A stretch of 8,639 nt of DNA from Halovenus sp. (GCA_028274925.1 JAQCNR010000162.1:1-8639), one strand, 5' to 3'; positions 1 to 5,901 are shown, counted from the first letter of the stretch. The notes: generated from the letters alone by a model not told the origin. Translations and numbers: made by a program.

Positions 1-14
1 TCAGGGATTTGAAC
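1..14 (-). repeat. third, window-truncated copy of the tRNA-Glu 3' end
   Basis: The first 14 nt match bases 170-183 and 289-302, the T-arm portion of the tRNA repeat. The acceptor-stem part would lie beyond the left edge and cannot be seen. With the copies at 163-185 and 282-304 this makes three, at spacings of 169 and 119 bp. Confidence 0.6.
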
Positions 15-162
15 TCGCCGAGACGTGCTCGCTACGCTCGCAGTTTCACTGCTCGCATGTCGAGGACTTCGCTTCGCTCCGTCCTCGCTACCTGCGCGCG
101 ACTCGTCTGCTCAAATCACTTCCCAGTGTACTTCACTCACTCGAAAAACTCGTTCGCTGTAG

Positions 163-185
163 TGCTCGGTCAGGGATTTGAACCC
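163..185 (-). repeat. duplicated tRNA-Glu 3' end (attachment-site-like repeat)
   Basis: These 23 nt are identical to the last 23 nt of the tRNA gene (282-304): 3' part of the T arm, 3' acceptor strand and discriminator base. Identity stops sharply at both ends. There is no D arm or anticodon arm, so it is not a second tRNA. Tyrosine integrases commonly use tRNA 3' ends as attB and regenerate them on insertion, leaving such partial copies. No integrase gene is in the window, so a past insertion is inferred. Confidence 0.75.
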
Positions 186-230
186 GACTGCAAACGCTCG
201 CTACGCTCACGCTTGCGTAGTTCAAATCCC
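173..230. repeat. inverted repeat of T-arm sequence with hairpin core
   Basis: GGGATTTGAAC (173-183) and GTTCAAATCCC (220-230) form a perfect 11-bp inverted repeat 36 nt apart. The interior is rich in short self-complementary GCTCGCTACGCTC-type segments and could extend the stem imperfectly. A degraded version occurs after the first copy: GATTTGAAC near the left edge and GCTCAAATCAC around 109-119, again around a GCTCGCTACGCTC core. Confidence 0.6.
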
Positions 231-272
231 GTTCCCTGCGCGTGGATTGTTCTCGCTCTTGTTAATCGCTCG

Positions 273-277
273 AAAAA
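273..277 (-). terminator. T5 run behind tRNA-Glu
   Basis: Five T residues on the minus strand lie 5 nt beyond the tRNA 3' end, which fits a short archaeal U-tract terminator. A matching T5 (minus strand, 148-144) lies 15 nt beyond the second copy of the tRNA 3' end, so the terminator-like run appears to have been carried with the repeat. Confidence 0.4.
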
Positions 278-281
278 CGCA

Positions 282-356
282 TGCTCGGTCAGGGATTTGA
301 ACCCTGGTCTTCGCCTCGAAAGGGCAAAATGATTGGCCGGACTACACCAACCGAGC
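282..356 (-). tRNA. tRNA-Glu (anticodon UUC)
   Basis: Read on the minus strand this folds as a standard 75-nt tRNA. The acceptor stem is GCTCGGT/ACCGAGC with discriminator A. The D arm has three pairs. The anticodon stem is TTGCC/GGCGA with loop CTTTCGA, placing TTC at 320-318. The variable loop is AGAC and the T arm is CAGGG-TTCAAAT-CCCTG. Anticodon UUC reads glutamate codons GAA and GAG. CCA is not encoded. I see no intron. A T5 run begins a few bases past the 3' end and may terminate it. The 3' 23 nt are repeated downstream as an attachment-like scar. Identity rests on my manual fold. Confidence 0.93.
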
Positions 357-380
357 CTGCACTTCTTTGTCGGGAGTAGT

Positions 381-390
381 GAATAATAAA
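381..390 (-). promoter_or_regulatory. TATA box of the tRNA-Glu gene
   Basis: On the minus strand the sequence TTTATTATTC is centred about 29 bp upstream of the first tRNA base. This is the normal spacing for an archaeal TATA element when transcription starts at or just before the mature 5' end. It is the most AT-rich stretch of this intergenic region. Confidence 0.6.
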
Positions 391-463
391 CCCTGTCTTT
401 CTAGCTCGCCGACGGCAGGCGTTCACACGACTGAGACAGCTATTTGAGTTATCCTACTGATAT

Positions 464-1255
464 ATGGCGCACTACCACGTCTCTCGGCGTATGCAACGGA
501 ACAGCATTGGTGTCGGAATTGCACTCGGAATCGTCCTGTTGGTGGCTAGCGCCGGGGCAGTCGCCGCCTTCGGCGGGACAAACGCGCCTGCAGCGACACA
601 GACCACCCCCGAAAACTCGACAGCAGCGGCCGACACTGTCGAACGAACAATCCACGTCACTGCAACTGGCGACGCCGAGGCTGCGCCTGACCAGGCTGTG
701 GTCCGCGTTACTGTCAGGTCCGAAGCAAACGATGTCGGAACAGTCCGAGACGAACTCGCGACTGGGAGTGCAGAGCTGACAGCCGCCCTCGACGAGTTGG
801 GTGTCGAGTACGAGACGACCAGCTACAGAATCTCCGAGCAGTACCAGCGCAAGAACGCTCCAAATCCACAATATGAGGGCGCACACAGCTACGAGATTAC
901 GGCCGACGACCCTGACCTCGCTGGGGCCGTAGCCGACGCCGCGGCCGGAGCAGGCGCGGAAATCGACAGCGTCTCGCTGACGCTGTCCGAGGAGACGCGT
1001 GCAGAACTCCGGGAAGAAGCCATCCGGAACGCGATGGATGACGCCAGCCAGCAGGCCAGTGTAATTGCTGACGAGGGCGGACTGGAGATTACTGCTCCCT
1101 CGAACGTCGACGCCAGCCAGCGCAGTTACCGACCTGTCCCCTACGAGCGAGCACAGGCCGGTGACGACGGCGGCGCTCCGCCAACCGAGATTGCGGCTGG
1201 AGCAGTAACTGTCAGCTACGATGTCGACGTGACATACACCGCCGTTCGGGAATAA
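464..1255 (+). CDS. exported SIMPL (DUF541) domain protein
   Basis: This 263-residue protein has a basic N-terminus, a hydrophobic segment at about residues 14-36 ending in small residues (AGAVAA), then a Thr/Asn/Ala-rich linker. This fits a signal peptide or N-terminal anchor with the rest outside the cell. From about residue 60 it shows the SIMPL/DUF541 pattern: IHVTATGDAEAAPDQAVVRV, then a long helix and TTSYRISEQYQ, and a C-terminal strand (VTVSYDVDVTYTA). SIMPL proteins are usually exported and of unclear role; some are implicated in stress tolerance. No lipobox cysteine is seen. The start is uncertain: ATG 464 is the longest. ATG 491 (residue 10) fits better with a weak TATA-like TATTTGAG at 441-448 and still keeps the signal segment. 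The gene converges on the hydroxyacyl-CoA dehydrogenase 21 bp away and has no evident operon partner. Confidence 0.85.
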   Translation: MAHYHVSRRMQRNSIGVGIALGIVLLVASAGAVAAFGGTNAPAATQTTPENSTAAADTVERTIHVTATGDAEAAPDQAVVRVTVRSEANDVGTVRDELATGSAELTAALDELGVEYETTSYRISEQYQRKNAPNPQYEGAHSYEITADDPDLAGAVADAAAGAGAEIDSVSLTLSEETRAELREEAIRNAMDDASQQASVIADEGGLEITAPSNVDASQRSYRPVPYERAQAGDDGGAPPTEIAAGAVTVSYDVDVTYTAVRE

Positions 1256-1268
1256 AAATCGAAACCGC
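1250..1268 (-). terminator. T-rich tract ending the minus-strand beta-oxidation gene
   Basis: Just past the stop codon of the minus-strand gene, that strand reads GGTTTCGATTTTTATTCCC. A T-rich tract without a strong hairpin is a common archaeal terminator. It overlaps the last codons of the convergent SIMPL gene, so the two transcripts would overlap slightly. Confidence 0.35.
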
Positions 1269-1276
1269 GAGAATCC

Positions 1277-3247
1277 TTATTTCCCCTCGAACTGCGGGTC
1301 CTCGTCGCTCTGGATTTTCGTGACGCCTTCCATCAGGTCGTCAGTGCCGATGAGGTGGCCGAAGGCAAAGGCCTCGGTTTCGAGGCCTGCATCGGTGTCG
1401 TCACGGCCAGCGTGCATTGCCTTTTTCGTGTACTCCATGGCCAGCGGTGGGCCAGCAGCCAAGTCAGCAGCGAGGTCGACGGCGTCGTCCTCGAAGCTGT
1501 CCTTGTCGGTGAGGCGGTTGACGAATCCCCAGTCGTGCATCGTCTCGGCCTCGAAGCGGTCAGCCGTGAAGATGACCTCCTTCGCTCGGCTCTCGCCGAT
1601 GAGGTTTTTGAGTCGCTGTGTGCCACCCCAGCCTGGCAGGAGCCCGAGGTTGAACTCAGGCTGACCGAGTTCGGAGCGGTCTGTTGCAATCCGCATGTCC
1701 GCACAGGCGGCCAGTTCCATCCCGCCGCCAAGTGCAAAGCCGTCGATACCGGCGACGGTCGGCACGGATGCGTCTTCGAGTTTGGCCCACGTCTCCTGTC
1801 CGTGTCGGGAGAGTTCGATAGCGTCGATTGGGTTCGCCGAGCCAGCCATACTCATCGCGTCTGCGCCCGCGCTGAATGCGCGGTCGCCTGCACCCGTGAC
1901 GAGGATTGCTCGCACGTCATCATCGTCTTCGAGCATGTCGACGGCTTCTGCGAACTCGTCGAGCATCTCGGGGTTGACCGTGTTGAGCTGGTGCGGTCGG
2001 TCGAGGACGATCTGTCCGACCATCTCGTGGGGGTACTTCACACGGACGGCCTCGAACTCGACGGTGTCCTCGTCCTCGTCAGCACCGTAGAAGCCGCCTT
2101 CCTCGGCAGCGTTGCGGAGTCCATCGCTGACTTCGTAGCGTTCCGAGCCGCTCTCTTCGTGCAGCTCTTCGAGGGTCTCGACAGCGCTGTCGAGTCCTTC
2201 TTCGTCACAGAGCTTCGCGGGACCCTTCGGGAACGCGGCACCGAGGGTGACGGCCTGGTCGATGTCTTCCGGCGGGGCGACGTCTTTCTGAATGAGTTTG
2301 CCCGTCTCGTTGGCGAGCACGGCAAACAGTCGGTCGAGGACATCGTCACGGACCTGGTCGGCCGGCACGTCTGCGCCGTCGCCGTCCTCGTAGTCGTAGA
2401 AGCCCTTGCCGGTCTTCTTGCCGAGATGTTCGTTCTCGACGGTCTCTTCGAGTAGCGGGCACGGCTCGTAGGCTGCACCGAGCACCTCGTGCATATACTC
2501 GAGGACGTGGTAGGTCACGTCGTTACCGACCTGGTCGCCGAGTTCGAAGGCGCCCATCGGCAGTCCCAGCCCGTATTTCGTCGTCGAGTCGACCTCTGCG
2601 ATGGTCGCCACGTCGTCCTCGACAATCCAGCAGGCCTCGTTCATCAGGGGAACGAGAATCGAGTTGACGATGAAGCCCGGCTCGTCCTTGCGGACGCGGA
2701 CCGGCGTCTTGCCGAAGTCCTCAGCCAACTCTTCGATGAGGTCCATCGTTTCGTCGCTGGTGTGCTCGCCACGGATAACCTCGACAAGTTCCATCCGGAC
2801 CGGCGGGTTGAAGAAGTGCATTCCGCAGAACTTCTCGGGTCGGTCCGTCAGTTCGGAGAGGTCAGTGATCGAGAGACTGGACGTGTTGGAGGTGAACACC
2901 GTGTGTTCTGGCGCGTACTCGACGACTTCTTCGTACACGTCGGCTTTGATGTCCATGTTCTCCGGCGCTGCCTCGATGACAACGTCGCAGTCGGCCATTG
3001 CTTCTTCGATGTCGACCAGCGGTGTCACGAGGTCCTTGGCTGCTTCAGCCTCGTCTTCGTTGATGCGTTCGTTCTCAGCCAGTTTGTCGAGCGACCACGT
3101 GATCTGCTCGTAGCCGTCCTGCACGAACTCCTCTTTGATGTCGCGGAGATTCACGGAGTATCCCGAAAGTGCCGCTACTTCGGCGATACCGTGACCCATC
3201 GTCCCGGCACCGAGAATCGTAATCGTGTCGATGTCCTCAAGTTCCAT
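1277..3247 (-). CDS. bifunctional 3-hydroxyacyl-CoA dehydrogenase / enoyl-CoA hydratase
   Basis: A 656-residue fusion acting in beta-oxidation: the hydratase adds water to trans-2-enoyl-CoA and the dehydrogenase oxidises 3-hydroxyacyl-CoA with NAD+. Residues 1-185 form the Rossmann domain with GAGTMG at 13-18. The catalytic His-Glu pair is H144 (HFFNP) and E156, the 12-residue spacing of the family. Residues 188-390 form the helical dehydrogenase C-terminal domains. Residues 396-656 are a crotonase fold with both catalytic glutamates, E511 (GGGMELA) and E531 (GQPE), 20 apart as in mitochondrial hydratase. Domain order is dehydrogenase then hydratase, the reverse of E. coli FadB and like archaeal crotonyl-CoA hydratase/3-hydroxybutyryl-CoA dehydrogenases. 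The start at 3247 is chosen because the Rossmann strand follows at once; an in-frame start at 3283 adds 12 unrelated residues. Divergent from the acyl-CoA dehydrogenase. Chain-length preference is not readable. Confidence 0.95.
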   Translation of the reverse strand: MELEDIDTITILGAGTMGHGIAEVAALSGYSVNLRDIKEEFVQDGYEQITWSLDKLAENERINEDEAEAAKDLVTPLVDIEEAMADCDVVIEAAPENMDIKADVYEEVVEYAPEHTVFTSNTSSLSITDLSELTDRPEKFCGMHFFNPPVRMELVEVIRGEHTSDETMDLIEELAEDFGKTPVRVRKDEPGFIVNSILVPLMNEACWIVEDDVATIAEVDSTTKYGLGLPMGAFELGDQVGNDVTYHVLEYMHEVLGAAYEPCPLLEETVENEHLGKKTGKGFYDYEDGDGADVPADQVRDDVLDRLFAVLANETGKLIQKDVAPPEDIDQAVTLGAAFPKGPAKLCDEEGLDSAVETLEELHEESGSERYEVSDGLRNAAEEGGFYGADEDEDTVEFEAVRVKYPHEMVGQIVLDRPHQLNTVNPEMLDEFAEAVDMLEDDDDVRAILVTGAGDRAFSAGADAMSMAGSANPIDAIELSRHGQETWAKLEDASVPTVAGIDGFALGGGMELAACADMRIATDRSELGQPEFNLGLLPGWGGTQRLKNLIGESRAKEVIFTADRFEAETMHDWGFVNRLTDKDSFEDDAVDLAADLAAGPPLAMEYTKKAMHAGRDDTDAGLETEAFAFGHLIGTDDLMEGVTKIQSDEDPQFEGK

Positions 3248-3249
3248 AG

Positions 3250-3260
3250 TACAACTTGTA
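3250..3260. promoter_or_regulatory. TACAA-c-TTGTA palindrome at the dehydrogenase/hydratase start
   Basis: A perfect 5-bp inverted repeat with a one-base spacer lies 2 bp upstream of the ATG at 3247. In a leaderless or near-leaderless gene this overlaps the transcription start, where a bound repressor would block initiation. A similar sequence abuts the start of the divergent acyl-CoA dehydrogenase. Operator function is inferred. Confidence 0.35.
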
Positions 3261-3441
3261 TCCTTACTCGCACGTGGCTTCAACGTTGTCTTTCGCCCTC
3301 AGTCAAACCGCACATCCGTTCATTTTTGTTTTTTCGCGTGGTAACCGAACAACTGCAGGCGCGTACACTTTTATCCGAATCCCGCCGAGCCAGAGCAGTC
3401 GTAAAACAACTCACCACTCGTTCATAAGCGTGTAAAAACGG

Positions 3442-3450
3442 TTATGTGTA
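3442..3450 (+). promoter_or_regulatory. TATA-like box of the acyl-CoA dehydrogenase gene
   Basis: TTATGTGTA is centred about 26-27 bp upstream of ATG 3472, preceded by a purine-rich GTAAAAACGG that could serve as a BRE. This spacing implies a leaderless transcript starting at or next to the ATG, and no Shine-Dalgarno sequence is present. Confidence 0.55.
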
Positions 3451-3461
3451 TACGAGTGCTG

Positions 3462-3472
3462 TACAATTGGTA
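3462..3472. promoter_or_regulatory. TACAATTGGTA near-palindrome at the acyl-CoA dehydrogenase start
   Basis: Its last base is the A of the start codon. It matches the TACAACTTGTA motif at 3250-3260 at 9 of 11 positions and would be a perfect palindrome (TACAATTGTA) without one extra G. Its position downstream of the TATA box, at the expected transcription start, suits a repressor site. Function is inferred. Confidence 0.3.
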
Positions 3473-4632
3473 TGGAGTTCGGACTTACACAAGAACAGAA
3501 GCAGATCCGCGAGGAAGTGCGAAAGTTCGCAGAAAATGAAGTGAAACCGGTCGCCAGCGAGTACGACCGCAAAGAAAAGTACCCACACGAGGTCATCGAC
3601 AAGGCCGCCGACATGGGCCTGCTCGGTGCGCGCATCCCGATCGAATACGGTGGTGCGGGCTACTCGACGCTCGAAACGATGATTATCAGCGAGGAACTGT
3701 TCGCTGCCGACCCCGGCATCGGACTCTGCCTCGTCTCCACCTCCTTCGGAACGGAGAACATCACCGAGTACGGGACCGACGAACAGAAAGAGAAATTCCT
3801 CGAGCCAGTCGCGCGCGGTGAGATGATTTCCGGCGCAGCGATCAGCGAACCCCACGCTGGTTCTGACGTCTCCTCGATTTCGACCACTGCCGAGAAGGAC
3901 GGTGACGAGTGGGTCATCAACGGCAACAAGATGTGGATTACCAACGGCACCGTCGCGGACTACGTCGTTGCCCTCTGTGAGACTGACCCTGACGCCGCTG
4001 GCCGATACAACGGCTTCTCGCAGATCATCATCGAGACTGACCGTGATGGCTTCGACGCCGACAAAATCACGGGCAAACTCGGCATCCGTGCCTCCGACAC
4101 TGCTGAACTCATCTTCGACGACGTGCGTGTGCCCGAGGAGAACCTCGTCGGGACTCGCGGTGCTGGGTTCCTCCAGCAGATGCAGTTCTTCGACGCCACC
4201 CGGACGGGTGTGGCCGCACAGGGTGTCGGTATCGCCCGCGGTGCCGCCGAACGAGCCCTCGAATACGCCGAGGAACGCGAGCAGTTCGGTCAGTCTATCG
4301 GCGAGTTCCAGGCCATCCAGCACAAACTCTCGGACATGTTCACCAAAATCGAGGCCGCACGCCTACTCACCCTGAAGTCTGCGTGGGCCGTCGAGAACGA
4401 CGCTGACGCCAACCTCACCAAACTCGCTTCGATGGCCAAGGAATACGGCTCCCGTATCGCCGTTGACGTGGCTAACGAGGCGCTGCAGATTCACGGCGGT
4501 GCTGGCTACGTCGACGACTTCGACGTCGAGCGGTTCTACCGCGACGCGAAGATCACCCAGATTTACGAGGGCACCACCGAAATCCAGAAGAACATCATCG
4601 CCCGCGAACTGCAGGGCAAGGGCATGGCCTGA
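3472..4632 (+). CDS. acyl-CoA dehydrogenase
   Basis: A 386-residue FAD enzyme of typical family length. It introduces the trans-2 double bond into acyl-CoA, the first beta-oxidation step, normally passing electrons to electron-transfer flavoprotein. The helical N-terminal domain (1-115) includes YGGAGYS at 59-65. The middle beta-domain carries signature 1, AISEPHAGSD (123-132), and WITNG. The C-terminal helical domain has REQFG (269-273), signature 2 from QIHGGAGY (339-346), and IYEGTTEIQ with E366 at the catalytic-base position of short- and medium-chain enzymes. Its product is the substrate of the divergently encoded hydratase/dehydrogenase. A TATA-like box at -27 suggests leaderless expression. 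Thiolase, acyl-CoA ligase and ETF genes are not in the window. Substrate (straight, branched or short chain) cannot be told from sequence. Confidence 0.96.
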   Translation: MEFGLTQEQKQIREEVRKFAENEVKPVASEYDRKEKYPHEVIDKAADMGLLGARIPIEYGGAGYSTLETMIISEELFAADPGIGLCLVSTSFGTENITEYGTDEQKEKFLEPVARGEMISGAAISEPHAGSDVSSISTTAEKDGDEWVINGNKMWITNGTVADYVVALCETDPDAAGRYNGFSQIIIETDRDGFDADKITGKLGIRASDTAELIFDDVRVPEENLVGTRGAGFLQQMQFFDATRTGVAAQGVGIARGAAERALEYAEEREQFGQSIGEFQAIQHKLSDMFTKIEAARLLTLKSAWAVENDADANLTKLASMAKEYGSRIAVDVANEALQIHGGAGYVDDFDVERFYRDAKITQIYEGTTEIQKNIIARELQGKGMA

Positions 4633-4667
4633 CGACCGGGTCTCCCTTCGGGTCGGCTTCTTTTCTC
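4633..4667 (+). terminator. hairpin plus T-rich tract after acyl-CoA dehydrogenase
   Basis: Directly after the TGA, CGACC (4633-4637) can pair with GGTCG (4651-4655), followed by GCTTCTTTTCT. The stem is short but its place right behind the stop codon and the T-rich tail fit transcription termination. Confidence 0.5.
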
Positions 4668-4694
4668 TAGTCCGAGTATTCCGCTCTCGCGGAA

Positions 4695-4860
4695 CTGTAC
4701 TTAAAACGCCGCGATACAGCGGGACTGAACTCATCCACCAGCGGCACCTCTGTACAGACGCCGGGCGGCGTGTACGCCAGATCACGTCCGGCATGCTGGG
4801 GACTCACGTCTGGCCGCCGTGCCACCAACAGTCCGGGTATCCGTTTTCCCGGTCTTTTCG
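4695..4860 (+). ncRNA. possible small RNA (TATA box, two hairpins, terminator)
   Basis: This non-coding gap holds signals in the order expected for a short transcript. A TATA-like ACTTAAAAC lies at about 4699-4707 and predicts a start near 4727-4731. A hairpin follows: GTAC (4752-4755) and ACGCC (4758-4762) pair with GGCGT (4767-4771) and GTAC (4772-4775) around a GGGC loop with an AG bulge. A weaker hairpin (GGCA 4790-4793 with TGCC 4820-4823; GGAC/GTCT inside) precedes CCGGG (4833-4837)/CCCGG (4848-4852) and TCTTTTC. ACA at 4828-4830 recalls H/ACA guide RNAs, but I could not build a convincing pseudouridylation pocket. It may simply be a second terminator region of the upstream gene. I recognise no known RNA family. 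Confidence 0.25.
4833..4858 (+). terminator. CCGGG/CCCGG hairpin followed by T-rich tail
   Basis: A 5-bp GC stem with a 10-nt loop is followed by TCTTTT on the plus strand. It could end the possible small RNA or act as a back-up terminator for acyl-CoA dehydrogenase. On the minus strand no T-run follows, so it does not obviously serve the convergent zinc-ribbon gene. Confidence 0.4.
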
Positions 4861-4874
4861 CGTTCTCACGTCGC

Positions 4875-5237
4875 TCAGTCACGACGCCACGGAAGGAGTC
4901 GGTCGAGGTCCGAGCGAATCCGAGCTAGAACGCCAGTCTGTTCGCTGTCCTCCGAGTGCGAGTCTGTGTCGTCCATCGAGAGTCCGGTCATCAGCGGGTC
5001 AACCTTCGGTCCGGTATTGCCGTCGGGCGTCAGCTCTGGGTCGACTTCATCGCGGGTCTCCGGCTCAGTGGTGTCGTAGTTGAGAATGACCTGGTCACAG
5101 CCCGTGCAGCGAAAGTAGATGTTCCCCCCGCCGTCGCTCCCGAACCGTCGGTACGTCTCGTGGGCACAGCCATCCTCACCCCCGATTTCCACCCCCTCGG
5201 ACGGAATCTCCGAGCGGCTGAACTCGTCGTGTCGCAT
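4875..5237 (-). CDS. small zinc-ribbon-like protein of unknown function
   Basis: A 120-residue acidic protein I do not recognise. Residues 24-47 contain C24, H26, C44 and C47 (GCAHETY and FRCTGC), which could form one zinc-binding ribbon. The middle (55-98) is rich in Asp, Glu, Pro, Thr and Ser and is probably disordered. The end (102-120, LARIRSDLDRLLPWRRD) looks like an amphipathic basic helix. No signal peptide or membrane span is seen. It is divergent from the SAMP2-like gene with 82 bp between. A TTGAAA (minus strand, 5267-5262) about 27 bp before the ATG may be its TATA-like element. A zinc ribbon plus basic tail could bind nucleic acid or a protein partner; that is a guess. Confidence 0.75.
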   Translation of the reverse strand: MRHDEFSRSEIPSEGVEIGGEDGCAHETYRRFGSDGGGNIYFRCTGCDQVILNYDTTEPETRDEVDPELTPDGNTGPKVDPLMTGLSMDDTDSHSEDSEQTGVLARIRSDLDRLLPWRRD

Positions 5238-5319
5238 ACGCTCACAAGGGTCTGTCGCAGTTTCAACGTTGTGCCCCGAGCCGACACACTCAAACTGGGT
5301 GGGCGTCTAGCAGTTCCCG

Positions 5320-5523
5320 ATGACGGTGACAGTCGAACTGGCTGGCGAGAGAAGCCACGAACTCGACGCTGCCGACAAGACCTACGCGGAGTTGCTGGCT
5401 CCCTTCGACGTGAGCAAACACGAGGTGTCGGTGCTGGTCGAGGGCCGACCAGTGCCCGAAGACCAGCCAGTCCCAGACGATATCGAGCGCGTCGAAGTCG
5501 TCAGACTCATTCAGGGCGGATAG
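5320..5523 (+). CDS. samp2: SAMP2-type ubiquitin-like small archaeal modifier protein
   Basis: A 67-residue beta-grasp protein ending in Gly-Gly. It closely resembles Haloferax SAMP2 as I recall it: VTVE start, HEVxVLVEGRPVPEDQ core and VxRLIxGG end. In Haloferax the C-terminal glycine is adenylated by the E1-like UbaA. The protein is then joined to lysines of target proteins, and it also serves as sulfur carrier for tRNA 2-thiolation. All visible features (length, fold pattern, terminal GG without extra residues) fit an already mature form. An in-frame TAG at 5308-5310 fixes the start at 5320. The TAG stop (5521-5523) abuts the ATG of the GNAT gene, so the two are almost surely co-transcribed. 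UbaA is not in the window. No strong TATA box was found. Confidence 0.9.
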   Translation: MTVTVELAGERSHELDAADKTYAELLAPFDVSKHEVSVLVEGRPVPEDQPVPDDIERVEVVRLIQGG

Positions 5524-5901
5524 ATGCTCGTTCGGAGCGCCGACTCGACAGAGCACGCTGCGGTGCTGAGTATTCTCGACGCTGCTGCGCTCCAGACCGA
5601 CAGCGACCAAATTCGAGAGGCTATCGAACGCAACGACGTGTTTGTCGCAGTAGCCACCGAACAGGGCACAGTACTGGGTGCGCTCGTGCTCTCGGGGGCA
5701 GAAATCACGGCCGTTGCCGTCAGGCCGGGCCGACGCGGCCAGGGTATCGGTCGCCGACTGGTCGCAGAAGCACAGCGTTCTCGAAAGCGACTTGTCGCAG
5801 CCTTCGACCCGAAGGTCGAACCATTTTGGCAGGCTGTTGGGTTCGAGCGCGTTGGGACTGCCGAAGCTGACCGGCTCCGTGCTGTCTGGGAACCGGAGTA
5901 A
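5524..5901 (+). CDS. GNAT family N-acetyltransferase
   Basis: A 125-residue single-domain GNAT protein that should transfer an acetyl group from acetyl-CoA to an amine. The acetyl-CoA pyrophosphate loop is clear: ITAVAVRPGRRGQGIGRRLV, with R71-G-Q-G74-I-G76 matching R/Q-x-x-G-x-G/A. The C-terminal PFWQAVGFERVG (100-111) is the usual last strand-helix motif of the fold. The substrate is unknown. The start codon follows the SAMP2-like stop with no gap and there is no separate promoter, so translation is probably coupled. It ends 2 bp from the convergent phosphohexomutase. The tight linkage to a lysine-modifying system makes a protein or lysine substrate conceivable, but nothing in the sequence proves that. 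Confidence 0.9.
   Translation: MLVRSADSTEHAAVLSILDAAALQTDSDQIREAIERNDVFVAVATEQGTVLGALVLSGAEITAVAVRPGRRGQGIGRRLVAEAQRSRKRLVAAFDPKVEPFWQAVGFERVGTAEADRLRAVWEPE

Noticed and set aside
1..304. CRISPR array or extra tRNA genes in the repeat cluster
   Set aside because: Only three copies, at unequal spacing (169 and 119 bp). The repeat equals a tRNA 3' end and lacks D and anticodon arms, so neither reading fits.
9..332. Plus-strand 107-codon frame across the tRNA repeat region
   Set aside because: It runs through the tRNA and its duplicated 3' ends in antisense, and the peptide mirrors the repeats rather than a protein family.
1355..2455. Long plus-strand open frame (366 codons) opposite the hydratase/dehydrogenase gene
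   Set aside because: It is antisense to a gene with clear catalytic motifs. GC-rich haloarchaeal codon bias keeps antisense frames open, and its translation shows no recognisable domain. The same holds for 2489-3427.
3442..4323. Minus-strand frame (293 codons) opposite acyl-CoA dehydrogenase
   Set aside because: It is a shadow of the coding strand, has no motif, and crosses the promoter region of the real gene.
4667..4882. Minus-strand 71-codon frame from a GTG that overlaps the zinc-ribbon stop
   Set aside because: No recognisable domain and a weak start; it covers the hairpin and terminator signals on the other strand. The RNA interpretation is preferred, though not proved.
4956..5870. 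Plus-strand frame of 304 codons across the zinc-ribbon, SAMP2-like and GNAT genes
   Set aside because: It overlaps three better supported genes in another frame or strand, and its translation is Arg-rich low-complexity, typical of an out-of-frame read.
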